A stretch of 49,491 nt of DNA from NCBI GenBank assembly GCA_021324775.1, contig JAJPIM010000012.1, positions 1-49,491 of the forward strand. The letters are read 5' to 3'. The position numbers and the translations under genes were made by a program. Of this stretch, positions 9,307 to 16,958 are shown one piece after another. This DNA is from Gemmatimonadota bacterium (lineage in GTDB: Bacteria > Gemmatimonadota > Gemmatimonadetes > Gemmatimonadales > Gemmatimonadaceae). Positions within the stretch are counted from its first letter, which is position 1, and every line of letters begins with the position of its first letter. Under the pieces are notes generated by a model. That model was not told where the DNA came from and searched no databases. It saw only the letters and a program-made list of their open reading frames with translations.

Positions 9307-9325
9307 ATGTCAAGTCACTTGACAT
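9307..9325. promoter_or_regulatory. 19-bp perfect palindrome, candidate operator
   Basis: ATGTCAAGTCACTTGACAT is a perfect inverted repeat with 9-bp arms around a central C. It lies in the 162-base gap between the AraC gene and the NTF2-like lipoprotein gene, 87 bases before the chosen GTG 9412. Its right arm contains TTGACA, so a bound dimeric repressor could cover a -35 element, but I see no well-spaced -10 box. It is more AT-rich than its surroundings. The binding protein is unknown. Confidence 0.5.
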
Positions 9326-9411
9326 GTAAACGCTATAGCAGCGGATTGTGTCCAAGGCTTGGGGATCGCACAGCCTTCGTCGCGTTGTCGCAAGCCAATG
9401 GGGGCACACAG

Positions 9412-10341
9412 GTGCGAACAGGATCTAGCGTGGGATCGAGCGTGGGACTCGGTTCCACGCTGTGTGTCACGTTAGGTGTCGCGCTGTGCGTCACGATGTT
9501 CGCCTGTCGCCCGGCGCGAGAGACGCATGCGAGTACACCCACCCTCCCTGACGCCATCGTCGATCGCCAGATGGCCGCCTACAATCGGCATGACGTCAAC
9601 GGCCTTCTCGCTGGTTTTGACGACAGTTCGGGCTTGTTTTTGTTTGGTGAGCCGGGCGTCCTCCGGACGCGGGCGGCGATGCGGTCAACGTTTGCGCCGA
9701 TGTTTCAGACGTATCCGAACGTCCACACAGAGACCTCACGGCGCATCATCGTTGGGCCGTTCGTCGTTGATCAAGAGCAGTTGACCGGCATCGCCAATGG
9801 ACGGCCCACCGCCGCGCTGGCAGTGTATGAGGTCCGCAATGAGCACTTAGTCAACTATTGGCAGACCCTCGTGGAAGGGCACGCTCGATCTGTGCCTTAC
9901 CCGGCTCCAGAACCGGGCGCGGCATCGACAATGGCACGATCGATAGCAGCCTTGAACCAGCACGATGCGGCCGCGGCCGCGGCCGCGTACGGCGATACCG
10001 TCGTGGAGCACTCGTTCTCGTCGGACACAGCGGTCACTGTGCTCACGCGGGACGGGATGCGCGCCAAGTTCGAGAGCATGTTTCAGCGCGGCGGGCGCAT
10101 GCACGTCACCGTCGAGAACCAGTTGGTGGTCGGATCGTACGTCGCGAGCGAGGAGCACATCACGGGACTGCCGGACGGCGGACCGGTCGATCGGCTGGTG
10201 GTTGTCCACGTCGCTGACAACCACATCGTCGCCGACTGGCACGGTCAAGAGGATGATGCCTATGGGTCAGTTGCCGGCGGGACGGGGACGATCATCGAAA
10301 GCCAGGATGATCGTGAGATTCTGCATGCGGCCCCTCCGTGA
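9412..10341 (+). CDS. Lipoprotein with two tandem NTF2/SnoaL-like domains
   Basis: A 309-residue protein from GTG 9412, which has a G-run 8 bases upstream. A signal segment (STLCVTLGVALCVTMFAC) ends in a lipobox with Cys at residue 32. The mature protein seems to hold two NTF2-like cone folds. The first begins DAIVDRQMAAYNRHDVNGLLAGFDD, the second STMARSIAALNQHDAAAAAAAYGD; each then runs through a similar order (RAAMRSTFAPMF / RDGMRAKFESMF, then VVDQEQLTGIANG / VASEEHITGLPDG), a clear internal duplication. NTF2-like domains bind small ligands or act as isomerases or hydrolases; none of these roles can be assigned here. An upstream extension to 9268 is open but lacks a signal peptide in the right place. 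Confidence 0.72.
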   Translation: MRTGSSVGSSVGLGSTLCVTLGVALCVTMFACRPARETHASTPTLPDAIVDRQMAAYNRHDVNGLLAGFDDSSGLFLFGEPGVLRTRAAMRSTFAPMFQTYPNVHTETSRRIIVGPFVVDQEQLTGIANGRPTAALAVYEVRNEHLVNYWQTLVEGHARSVPYPAPEPGAASTMARSIAALNQHDAAAAAAAYGDTVVEHSFSSDTAVTVLTRDGMRAKFESMFQRGGRMHVTVENQLVVGSYVASEEHITGLPDGGPVDRLVVVHVADNHIVADWHGQEDDAYGSVAGGTGTIIESQDDREILHAAPP

Positions 10342-10488
10342 TGCCGTCACCCAGCTACCGAGCGATGAACCCGTCACCACTATCTTGGCTTGCCGCCGCA
10401 GCATGCTTCCGCTGAATGACCGTGCTAGGGAGGCATCCTTTGAGCTTCCGTCCACCTCCGCTGGTCGTCGTGCGGCGTCCTCTTCGCC

Positions 10489-12378
10489 TTGGCTGCCTCG
10501 TTGGTGAACTCATTGCAGCAGTTCCTGGCGCCCCAGCGCCGATTGCGGTTCTTCATCGTGCTGACCGTTGTGTTCGCGGGCGCCTTTGGTGTCAGTGTGT
10601 GGCGAGCCGAGCGCGTCGAACGGGAGCGCGTATCGACCGGCACGTGCCTATTTGCGAGCGAGGCGGCGCGCATTCTCCAGGTACGATCGCGACACTATCT
10701 CGATGCGATTGCGGCGCCGGTCTTCGCGGCGGTAGGGGGTGGCTCCGTCATCGACGCTGGAACGCCGCTCCGTGACCCTGCCGCGCTCCGCGCGGCGGAG
10801 GCGGGAGTCATCCAGTGCCATTGCGCGCCCGGAATCACGATCCAGGGGTACTTCCGCCTCGACTTTGATCCCGACGGATCCACTGGCGCTTTGATCATGA
10901 GAGGATCAGAGGTGGACGGCGCAACGCCACGCACCAATGCCGCGGCCGCCCTGACCGCTGGCTCGCGTGCGATGCCCGCTGTCCTCCGCGTCGACTCGGT
11001 TCGGATCGACTCCGTTCGCCTCGTGGAGGCGGTGACGCGCTTCGTCCCTCGCTTTCAAAATAGCGGGACCGTCGCGATCGCGATTACCAACTCTGCCGCG
11101 GACACGGACGCGCTCCAGGCGGTCGCCGTCCTCAGTCCGACCTACCGGCCAGATGGCACGTTGCGAGCGGTTTACGGCTTCCTGTCGGCACCCGCCGTAT
11201 TCGCGACTGAAGTGATTGCTCCGGTGTTCGAGCGTGAGCCACTCTTCCCGGCGACCCTCGCGTTACGGGGCACGGGGCGGCCACCGAGCTCGCAGGTCAC
11301 GCCGGTGCCCAACGATGAATTGGCGAGCCTGGCGGTACTGGACTCTCACTGGACAACGTTGTACCAGACTGGGCCCATGGCTGACACCGCCCGCTCAGCA
11401 CCCGGTTGTATCGCCATGGCGCGGCGGGACCCTGCGCTAGCGATGCTCATGCTGCACATTAGCCCGCCGCTTCAAGTGTATGCCCGGTGGGTACAGGGTA
11501 GTCTGGTCGAGTCTTATCTGCCTTTCGTCGCCGCGATCGCGCTCGCGATGCTGGTCTCTGTTGCCGCCGCGGCGTTCGGAGCACAGCGCGAAACCGAGCT
11601 GGCACGACTTCGATCCGACTTCGTCAGCAGTGTGTCGCATGAGTTGCGGACGCCACTCGCTCAGATCCTCATGTCTGGCGAATCGTTGCGCTTTGGACGT
11701 ATTCGCTCACACGCCGATCACGATCGCGAAGCCGATTCCATCTTGCGAGCAGCACATCATCTCACAGCACTCGTTGACAACGCGTTAGTCTTCTCACGCA
11801 TCGAGCACCACAACCTACGCATCGTGTCGCGCCTGACCGACGTGCAAGCCGTGGTCGAGGAGGCCATTGGCAGTATTGCACTGCTGGCTGATGGGGCGGA
11901 TACCACGATCACGAGCACGGTGCCGCGTGATCTCTACGCTGTCGTCGATCCCACCGCGTACCGGCAGGTTCTTGTGAACTTGCTCGATAACGCCATCAAG
12001 TACGGACAGCCCGGACAGGAGATCCTGATCGGGGCCGTCCGCAGCGGCGCTGGGCCGGGACTCGTGTCGCTCTGGGTCGATGACCAGGGGCCCGGGGTGC
12101 CGCCGAGCGAAGCGTCGAGCATCTTCGAGCCGTTCGTCCGCCTCGAGCGGGACCGCAATGTGGGGATCGCCGGGAGCGGACTCGGATTGTCGGTGGCTCA
12201 CCATCTCGTCGAGCAGCATGGTGGGTCCATTCGGGTCGAGCGCAGTGTCCGCGGCGCAGGTAGCCGGTTCATCGTGGAATTGCCTGCCCCGAGCGGATCG
12301 GACAGTGATGCGCCCGTGCACCCGCCACGTCCGGGGCAGAAGCGCCCAGTGAGCGGCCGCGCCCCGAGAAGCGTCTGA
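10489..12378 (+). CDS. Membrane sensor histidine kinase
   Basis: A 629-residue kinase. An N-terminal helix (RFFIVLTVVFAGAFGVSVW, about 20-38) and a second (LPFVAAIALAMLVSVAAAAFG, about 343-363) enclose a periplasmic sensor of about 300 residues with no recognised fold. HisKA follows with SVSHELRTPL, phospho-acceptor His at residue 384. The HATPase domain has the N box NLLDNAIKYG, the G1 box DDQGPGVP, the F box IFEPFVRLE and the G2 box GSGLGLSV. The start is uncertain: the frame opens at 10444 and offers only TTG 10489, TTG 10501 or GTG 10504, none with a good ribosome site. No response regulator is adjacent; the OmpR-type regulators at 15893 and 16959 are the nearest candidates. Confidence 0.9.
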   Translation: MAASLVNSLQQFLAPQRRLRFFIVLTVVFAGAFGVSVWRAERVERERVSTGTCLFASEAARILQVRSRHYLDAIAAPVFAAVGGGSVIDAGTPLRDPAALRAAEAGVIQCHCAPGITIQGYFRLDFDPDGSTGALIMRGSEVDGATPRTNAAAALTAGSRAMPAVLRVDSVRIDSVRLVEAVTRFVPRFQNSGTVAIAITNSAADTDALQAVAVLSPTYRPDGTLRAVYGFLSAPAVFATEVIAPVFEREPLFPATLALRGTGRPPSSQVTPVPNDELASLAVLDSHWTTLYQTGPMADTARSAPGCIAMARRDPALAMLMLHISPPLQVYARWVQGSLVESYLPFVAAIALAMLVSVAAAAFGAQRETELARLRSDFVSSVSHELRTPLAQILMSGESLRFGRIRSHADHDREADSILRAAHHLTALVDNALVFSRIEHHNLRIVSRLTDVQAVVEEAIGSIALLADGADTTITSTVPRDLYAVVDPTAYRQVLVNLLDNAIKYGQPGQEILIGAVRSGAGPGLVSLWVDDQGPGVPPSEASSIFEPFVRLERDRNVGIAGSGLGLSVAHHLVEQHGGSIRVERSVRGAGSRFIVELPAPSGSDSDAPVHPPRPGQKRPVSGRAPRSV

Positions 12379-12477
12379 ATCGGTACTCCCTGCAACGGCG
12401 AGTTGCGCCGTGCTATTCGGCGTCGGAGGCCGCAAATGCGCTGTCAATTGACGGGTACCAGGGCAGCGCCCGCCTGG

Positions 12478-13539
12478 TTAGTGAACCGTGCGGACGACCG
12501 CTAGGGCGAGCGCACGGGCCGTGTCGAGCGCAGCGGCCGCCGGCACCGCGATATTGGGGATGACTCCAGTTCCTTCCCAGTTCGCGCCGGTCACGGGGCT
12601 CACGGCTCGCGCATCGGGAACAAATATCACGTAGTCCGTGTCGACCGCGTAAAAGTCGCCCGGATTCGCTCCGCCGCGCGTTGTATCCCCAACAACAATC
12701 GCGTGCCGCTGGGCCTGAAGGAAATAGGCGACGGCCTCCGCTGCCGAGAACGTGGTGTGGCTCGTGAGGACAAAGATCGGCTTCGTCCCTCCGTACCGAC
12801 GGCCAGGGACGTACGCTGCAGTCCACGATTGCTCTACGTGACCGGGGTCGCGCGATCGCATCTCGCCAAATTCGACTGCCCCGTCGAACAGGTAGCTCAA
12901 GAGAAGGTTGACCTGGTCGGCGTCCCCGCCCCCGTTGTCGCGCACGTCGATGATCAGAGCATCGCTGTGTGCGAGGAACGTCATCGCGGCAGCCAGCGTC
13001 TCACCGGCGATGGAGGGCGCCTGCATGGAGGTCAGCCGCAAGTAGCCAACGCCGTCGGCTACGATCCGTGCCTCCGGCACACCGTAGTTCCCCCGTTCCA
13101 GTTCCCGTTTGACGGCATCGATTCGCCGATGACGAGTGGCCGAGTCGACGCCGGGCCCGGCGTGAATCGACTGTGGTTCGTAGGTGACGTGCAGGTGCTG
13201 ATCGTGGGACGCGGAGCGGAGATCTGCGGTTAATTCTGTGGCAAAGGCGTTCGCCCGCAGGGGTCGATCGTAGGCTCCGTGGCGCATTCGGCCGCGCAGA
13301 TAGACACCGATCGAATCCGCGACCGCAGGAAAGACGTATGTCTCGCGGACTCGGCGGATCACGCCCTCGATGACTCGGGTACGCGTCGGTCCGTCCACGA
13401 GCGGACTGGCGTCAGCCTTCCCCGGTGAATCCTGTGCCCTGGCTGCTGGTGCGCCCGCGACAACGCAAGCGAGGAGGCTCAGCCGACGCACACCAGGGCC
13501 CCAAAGCGTGCACCACGGAGAAACGGTACGCGCGTCCAT
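12478..13539 (-). CDS. Secreted S41-family (C-terminal processing-type) serine peptidase without PDZ domain
   Basis: A 353-residue protein with a signal peptide (RRLSLLACVVAGAPAARAQ). An N-terminal helical domain (VIEGVIRRVRETYVFP) is followed by the S41 core: ADGVGYLRLTSM, ALIIDVRDNGGGDADQV and TSHTTFSAAEAVAYFL. Ser 265 in TFSAAE is the predicted nucleophile. The short region between the N-terminal domain and the core leaves no room for the PDZ domain found in CtpA/Tsp proteins; it belongs to the PDZ-less group. ATG 13539 starts 29 bases after the stop of a gene that codes for a lone PDZ protein, so the two may work together. It is the last gene of the sigma/anti-sigma operon. Confidence 0.87.
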   Translation of the reverse strand: MDARTVSPWCTLWGPGVRRLSLLACVVAGAPAARAQDSPGKADASPLVDGPTRTRVIEGVIRRVRETYVFPAVADSIGVYLRGRMRHGAYDRPLRANAFATELTADLRSASHDQHLHVTYEPQSIHAGPGVDSATRHRRIDAVKRELERGNYGVPEARIVADGVGYLRLTSMQAPSIAGETLAAAMTFLAHSDALIIDVRDNGGGDADQVNLLLSYLFDGAVEFGEMRSRDPGHVEQSWTAAYVPGRRYGGTKPIFVLTSHTTFSAAEAVAYFLQAQRHAIVVGDTTRGGANPGDFYAVDTDYVIFVPDARAVSPVTGANWEGTGVIPNIAVPAAAALDTARALALAVVRTVH

Positions 13540-13568
13540 ATGACGGCCGTCGCTGGGCGTCTGGCCGA

Positions 13569-14054
13569 TCACGGGTCCGCCGGCGCCCGCGGTGGTACCG
13601 GGAATCGGCGCCGGTCGGGCGTCACCATGATGTAGGGCATGTTGCACCCCAACCGGGGCGTCACGCGCACCTCAAGGTCCTTCCCCGCACGTCGTACTCG
13701 GAGCGAAACCGGTTGGCCAGGTATGAGGTTTGCTAGACGGTCCCCGGCTTCGACCGTCGTAATTAGCAGCCCATCGACGGCGACGAGAACGTCCCCGTCG
13801 CGAAGCAGGCTGGCCGCAGGGCCAGTGCTGTCGACATCGAGAATGTAGGGCTCAGCGGAGAACGAATGGTGATACCGGCCGCCACTGAGACCGTTGACGG
13901 CGCATCCCGCCGCCACGCACTGAAAGCCTCCGATCCCGATGTCGCCAGTCAATTGCTTCCCCTCGCGGCAGTGCGCTCTCGGTTGTGCGACCGCCAGCCT
14001 GGCAAGGGCACCGATTAACGCGCATGGGACGCTTCCGCGCGCAAACCTGATCAT
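13569..14054 (-). CDS. Small secreted PDZ-domain protein
   Basis: A 161-residue protein with an N-terminal signal segment (ALIGALARLAVAQ). The middle reads as a PDZ domain: EPYILDVDSTGPAASLLRDGDVLVAVDG, then LANLIPGQPVSLRVRRAGKDLEVRV, the GPA-x-x-x-L-x-x-GD pattern seen in protease PDZ domains. Two Cys in GGFQCVAAGCAV could form a disulfide in the periplasm. Its start overlaps the stop of the anti-sigma gene by 4 bases (ATGA at 14051-14054). An S41 peptidase lacking a PDZ domain is encoded just downstream. It could act as a substrate-presenting adaptor for that protease; this is inference. Confidence 0.75.
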   Translation of the reverse strand: MIRFARGSVPCALIGALARLAVAQPRAHCREGKQLTGDIGIGGFQCVAAGCAVNGLSGGRYHHSFSAEPYILDVDSTGPAASLLRDGDVLVAVDGLLITTVEAGDRLANLIPGQPVSLRVRRAGKDLEVRVTPRLGCNMPYIMVTPDRRRFPVPPRAPADP

Positions 14055-14836
14055 GGCGCACCTCCACTCGACGTATCACGTGTCTTCCTTTCCGGCCCGC
14101 TGGATGGCGGCTGCAATACCGATGGCGCCCGACCATCCGTGGCATCTCCGGTGCTTCGCATCGTGCTGAGCAACGCAGCGAGTTGCGCAATGTGCCGATC
14201 GGCCGGATTTGTCTGTGCCAGTTCTAGCGCGGCACCTTGCATGACGGCCACCGCCGCCTGTTTGCCCTGATACGCATTCGAGGATCGAGGGTCAGGCGCG
14301 CGCGCCAGAGACGCAATGGCGCTGAGGTAGGCTGTCCCCGTCTCTTGCACGGCAAGCGCCCAGGTCAGGGAATCCGGATACGCGTGCGCTGACGTGCCGG
14401 CGACCGTGTACACGGCCTTGCGCTCTGACGCACGTGAAGGCACGAGGCCCCTATATGTCGATAGGCGACCCAATCCGAACGACGCGACCATCGCCGCAGC
14501 GAGCGCAACGGCCGGTAGCGCCCGGTGGTGCCAGCTCGATCCCGGCTCCCACCAGGACTTGAGCGGGCGACGGGTTCCGCTCTCGGAGTCTGCTGCCCCC
14601 GCCGAGCGTCCTGGGGCGTCCGCGATCCGTCGCTCGATTGATGGCCACAGATCGCGTGGCGGAGCACCCGCCAGCGGTAATGCGCTTACGCGTTCGCGCA
14701 GCGTCGTCGCACGCGCCGCATACTCTCGACAGCGGTCACAGATGACGACATGGCGACTGACCGACGTGTCTCGATCCTCCGCGCGGAGGCATGACACCCA
14801 CGCGTGAAGCTGCTCGGACGAAGGGTGTGATCTCAT
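14051..14836 (-). CDS. Membrane anti-sigma factor with zinc-type HxxxCxxC motif
   Basis: A 261-residue single-pass protein. Residues 1-50 form an anti-sigma domain with the ZAS motif H29-x3-C33-x2-C36 (SRHVVICDRCREY). A membrane helix follows at about 106-124 (LPAVALAAAMVASFGLGRL), and the rest lies in the periplasm. It would hold the ECF sigma factor encoded upstream until a periplasmic signal or proteolysis frees it. ATG 14836 is fixed by the 4-base ATGA overlap with the sigma stop; the longer upstream open frame only shadows the sigma gene. The low-complexity, Pro/Ser-rich C-terminus is unlike a folded sensor. A downstream PDZ protein and S41 peptidase in the same operon suggest regulated cleavage. 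Confidence 0.85.
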   Translation of the reverse strand: MRSHPSSEQLHAWVSCLRAEDRDTSVSRHVVICDRCREYAARATTLRERVSALPLAGAPPRDLWPSIERRIADAPGRSAGAADSESGTRRPLKSWWEPGSSWHHRALPAVALAAAMVASFGLGRLSTYRGLVPSRASERKAVYTVAGTSAHAYPDSLTWALAVQETGTAYLSAIASLARAPDPRSSNAYQGKQAAVAVMQGAALELAQTNPADRHIAQLAALLSTMRSTGDATDGRAPSVLQPPSSGPERKTRDTSSGGAP

Positions 14837-15375
14837 CGCGTTAGGTACTCCATCAGGAGGCGTCTGGCTCGGTGGAGTTGAGTCTTCACGGTACCGAGCG
14901 CGATGCCCATGTGCATTGCAACGTCCTGCGTGGAGTAATCCTCGACCTGACGAAGGAGAAAGACCATCCGCGCACGAGGGGGCAGGCTGGCGATCGCGCG
15001 CTCGAGATCGATATCCGTGGTCGGCGCGGCGCTCTGAACAGCACATATGAAATCATCATGGTCGCCGATCGGGACGAAGCGCCGATCGTAGCGCCCAACT
15101 CCCCTGATGTGCCGGAGAGCGCAACGCACGGCGATCCGGTGGATCCAGGTAGCTGGGGCACATTCGTGCCGAAACATGGCCCGATTCGTCCACGCTTGAA
15201 CGAACGACTCCTGCAGAATGTCCTCGGCGGCGGCGGCGTTTCGCGTCATCCGGAGAGCCAGCATGTAGATCCGGCGGTGCTCGGCGCGGTATAAGGCCTC
15301 CAGGTCGATGTCGCTCACCCAGCAGCCCGAGTGAGGCGCTCGAGGCCAGTCGCATGGTTGGATGGTTGCGGACAT
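14833..15375 (-). CDS. ECF-type sigma-70 family RNA polymerase sigma factor
   Basis: A sigma factor of 180 residues from ATG 15375, or 161 from GTG 15318; neither has a clear ribosome site. Region 2 is LYRAEHRRIYMLALRMTRN then AAAAEDILQESFVQAW. Region 4 is LERAIASLPPRARMVFLLRQ then DYSTQDVAMHMGIALGTVKTQLHRARRLL, with the helix-turn-helix for the -35 element. There are no regions 1 or 3, as in group IV sigmas. It heads a minus-strand operon with its anti-sigma factor (4-base overlap), a PDZ protein and an S41 peptidase. Such units usually respond to envelope or oxidative stress; the actual signal is unknown. A (CT)9 tract lies about 140 bases upstream. Confidence 0.9.
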   Translation of the reverse strand: MSATIQPCDWPRAPHSGCWVSDIDLEALYRAEHRRIYMLALRMTRNAAAAEDILQESFVQAWTNRAMFRHECAPATWIHRIAVRCALRHIRGVGRYDRRFVPIGDHDDFICAVQSAAPTTDIDLERAIASLPPRARMVFLLRQVEDYSTQDVAMHMGIALGTVKTQLHRARRLLMEYLTR

Positions 15376-15892
15376 CGCGCGGTGGATTCCAGGTGTGACG
15401 TGTGCACTCGTTCGATCCGTGGGCAGACGATGGCTCGCTCTGATAGAGCCCGTGACCGGACGCAGGGTTTGTACGGAACCCAGCCACGCTCGCCGGCAAC
15501 AGGCACAGGTGGCCGGCTCTCTCTCTCTCTCTCTAATGAAGGGAGGTGGCCCGAACATTTCCCGAAACATCATGCAAGGTGCCGGTCGGGACGATCCGCC
15601 GAGAACCCTCTCGCGTGCCACTCGCTCCAACAGGCGGAGGTATGGCGTTGGGGGCAGCGAGCTTACCCTCGTCACTGCGTGATTTCGCGATCAACTCGCC
15701 CAGAGGAGCGAACGGTCGCCGACCATGCAAGTGTCAAAACTTCGACAACATCCCTGACGTCGCGCGGTCCATGTCGTAGGATCGAATTTGCTCGCGATGC
15801 TGCCAGAGAACGATCGCAGGGCGGTGCGCAATACGCTCGCCCGACGTCAGAGCCACGTTTTCGAGCGTTCGATTCACTGGCCAGGAGGCCAA
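15376..15892. other. 517-base divergent intergenic region without a convincing gene
   Basis: This gap separates the ECF sigma gene (minus) from the response regulator (plus) and should hold both promoters. It contains the (CT)9 dinucleotide tract at 15517-15534. Several open frames cross it, but all are Arg/Ser-rich without recognisable motifs or good starts. I found no promoter boxes I would defend. Confidence 0.5.
15517..15534. repeat. (CT)9 dinucleotide microsatellite
   Basis: Nine CT units in a row, 18 bases, read as (GA)9 on the strand of the sigma operon. The tract lies 142 bases upstream of ATG 15375. Dinucleotide tracts of this length are uncommon in bacterial genomes outside phase-variable loci. 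The tract is not inside any gene I accept. Confidence 0.85.
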
Positions 15893-16750
15893 ATGGTACG
15901 GGTCGACGCCGTCGAGTTGATGGATCAGCCCACGCTGGTCGCGCGCGATGGCCCGAAGGCGTGGAGTCTGGCGGGCCAGACCTCACCGGACTCGGCAGTT
16001 TCGCAAGCATCCGACGAGGCGACGCAAGCCGGCAGCGCGCTGCGCATCCTGGTCATCGAAGACAACCTGCACTTCGCGGCGACACTCCGGAACAACCTGG
16101 AGATCGAGGGATTCATCGTCGATCTCGCAACGACCGCGATTCAGGGACACCGGTTGATCCGCGCCGAGCCTCCCGCTCTCATCATTCTCGACGTCATGCT
16201 CTTCGGTCGCGACGGCTACGAGTTGCTCCGGGATCTTCGCACGGAGGGCAGCGACGTGCCGGTGGTCTTTCTGACCGCCCGCCGGGACGAGGAAGACAAA
16301 CTGCGCGGCTTCGCACTCGGCGCCGACGACTTTGTGACAAAGCCAGTGAGCTTCGCGGAGCTGCTCGCCCGGATCCGGGCCGTGCTGCGGCGCGCGCACC
16401 ATGGTGTTGAAGAAACGGCTCCTCAGTGGATACGGTTCGGGGACATCGCCGTTTACCCTCCGACCCGAACCGTGCAGCGCGACGGTGTGGTCGTCGGCCT
16501 CCGGCCTAAGGAGTACGATCTCTTGCTGGCGCTGATGCGGCAGCACGACCGCATTGTGTCGCGGGCGGACTTACTGCGTGATGTCTGGGGCTATCGCGCT
16601 GGCACGGTCAGCCGCACCGTGGACACACACATGGCCGGCCTCCGGCAGAAGCTCGAAATCGACCCGCTCAACCCGTGCTACCTGATGACGGTGCGCACCG
16701 CCGGCTACATGCTGCGTTGGCGGCCTGATGGCGTTTCGTCGAGCCTGTAA
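15893..16750 (+). CDS. OmpR/PhoB-family response regulator
   Basis: A 285-residue two-component regulator. The receiver begins at ALRILVIEDN, has the phospho-acceptor Asp at residue 100 (LIILDVML) and the conserved Lys at 150 (VTKPVS). The winged-helix effector follows: VVGLRPKEYDLLLALM, RADLLRDVWGY and VDTHMAGLRQKLE, ending in the wing VRTAGYMLRW. ATG 15893 is chosen because AGGAGG sits 4 bases upstream. This start still leaves about 48 residues of non-conserved sequence before the receiver; the frame stays open further up to TTG 15788. No kinase is adjacent; the kinase at 10489 is a possible partner. It is divergent from the ECF operon and followed by a second regulator. Confidence 0.9.
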   Translation: MVRVDAVELMDQPTLVARDGPKAWSLAGQTSPDSAVSQASDEATQAGSALRILVIEDNLHFAATLRNNLEIEGFIVDLATTAIQGHRLIRAEPPALIILDVMLFGRDGYELLRDLRTEGSDVPVVFLTARRDEEDKLRGFALGADDFVTKPVSFAELLARIRAVLRRAHHGVEETAPQWIRFGDIAVYPPTRTVQRDGVVVGLRPKEYDLLLALMRQHDRIVSRADLLRDVWGYRAGTVSRTVDTHMAGLRQKLEIDPLNPCYLMTVRTAGYMLRWRPDGVSSSL

Positions 16751-16958
16751 GCACTGGGGAGGCCAGCTTGGCGCCCGGCGCCGACACCTTGCACAGGGAG
16801 ACTGCTGCGGGCTCATACACCAACGGGTGAGCCAGCCGATGGCGTGATGTCATGCGCACCCGGCGATTTGTGAGAACTAGGTCGCCATGGCGTGCAGTGT
16901 TTGTGGGATAATGGTCGCTCGTCTCTCGTCCGGCGACGCCTGGCCATAATGTGTGTGT

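Noticed and set aside
12395-12411. ACGGCG-5-CGCCGT hairpin between the kinase and S41 stops as a terminator
   Set aside because: A 6-bp stem without a T-run is expected by chance in GC-rich DNA.
15331-16410. 359-codon plus-strand open frame over the ECF/regulator gap
   Set aside because: Arg/Gly-rich with no motif; its second half overlaps the real response regulator in another frame.
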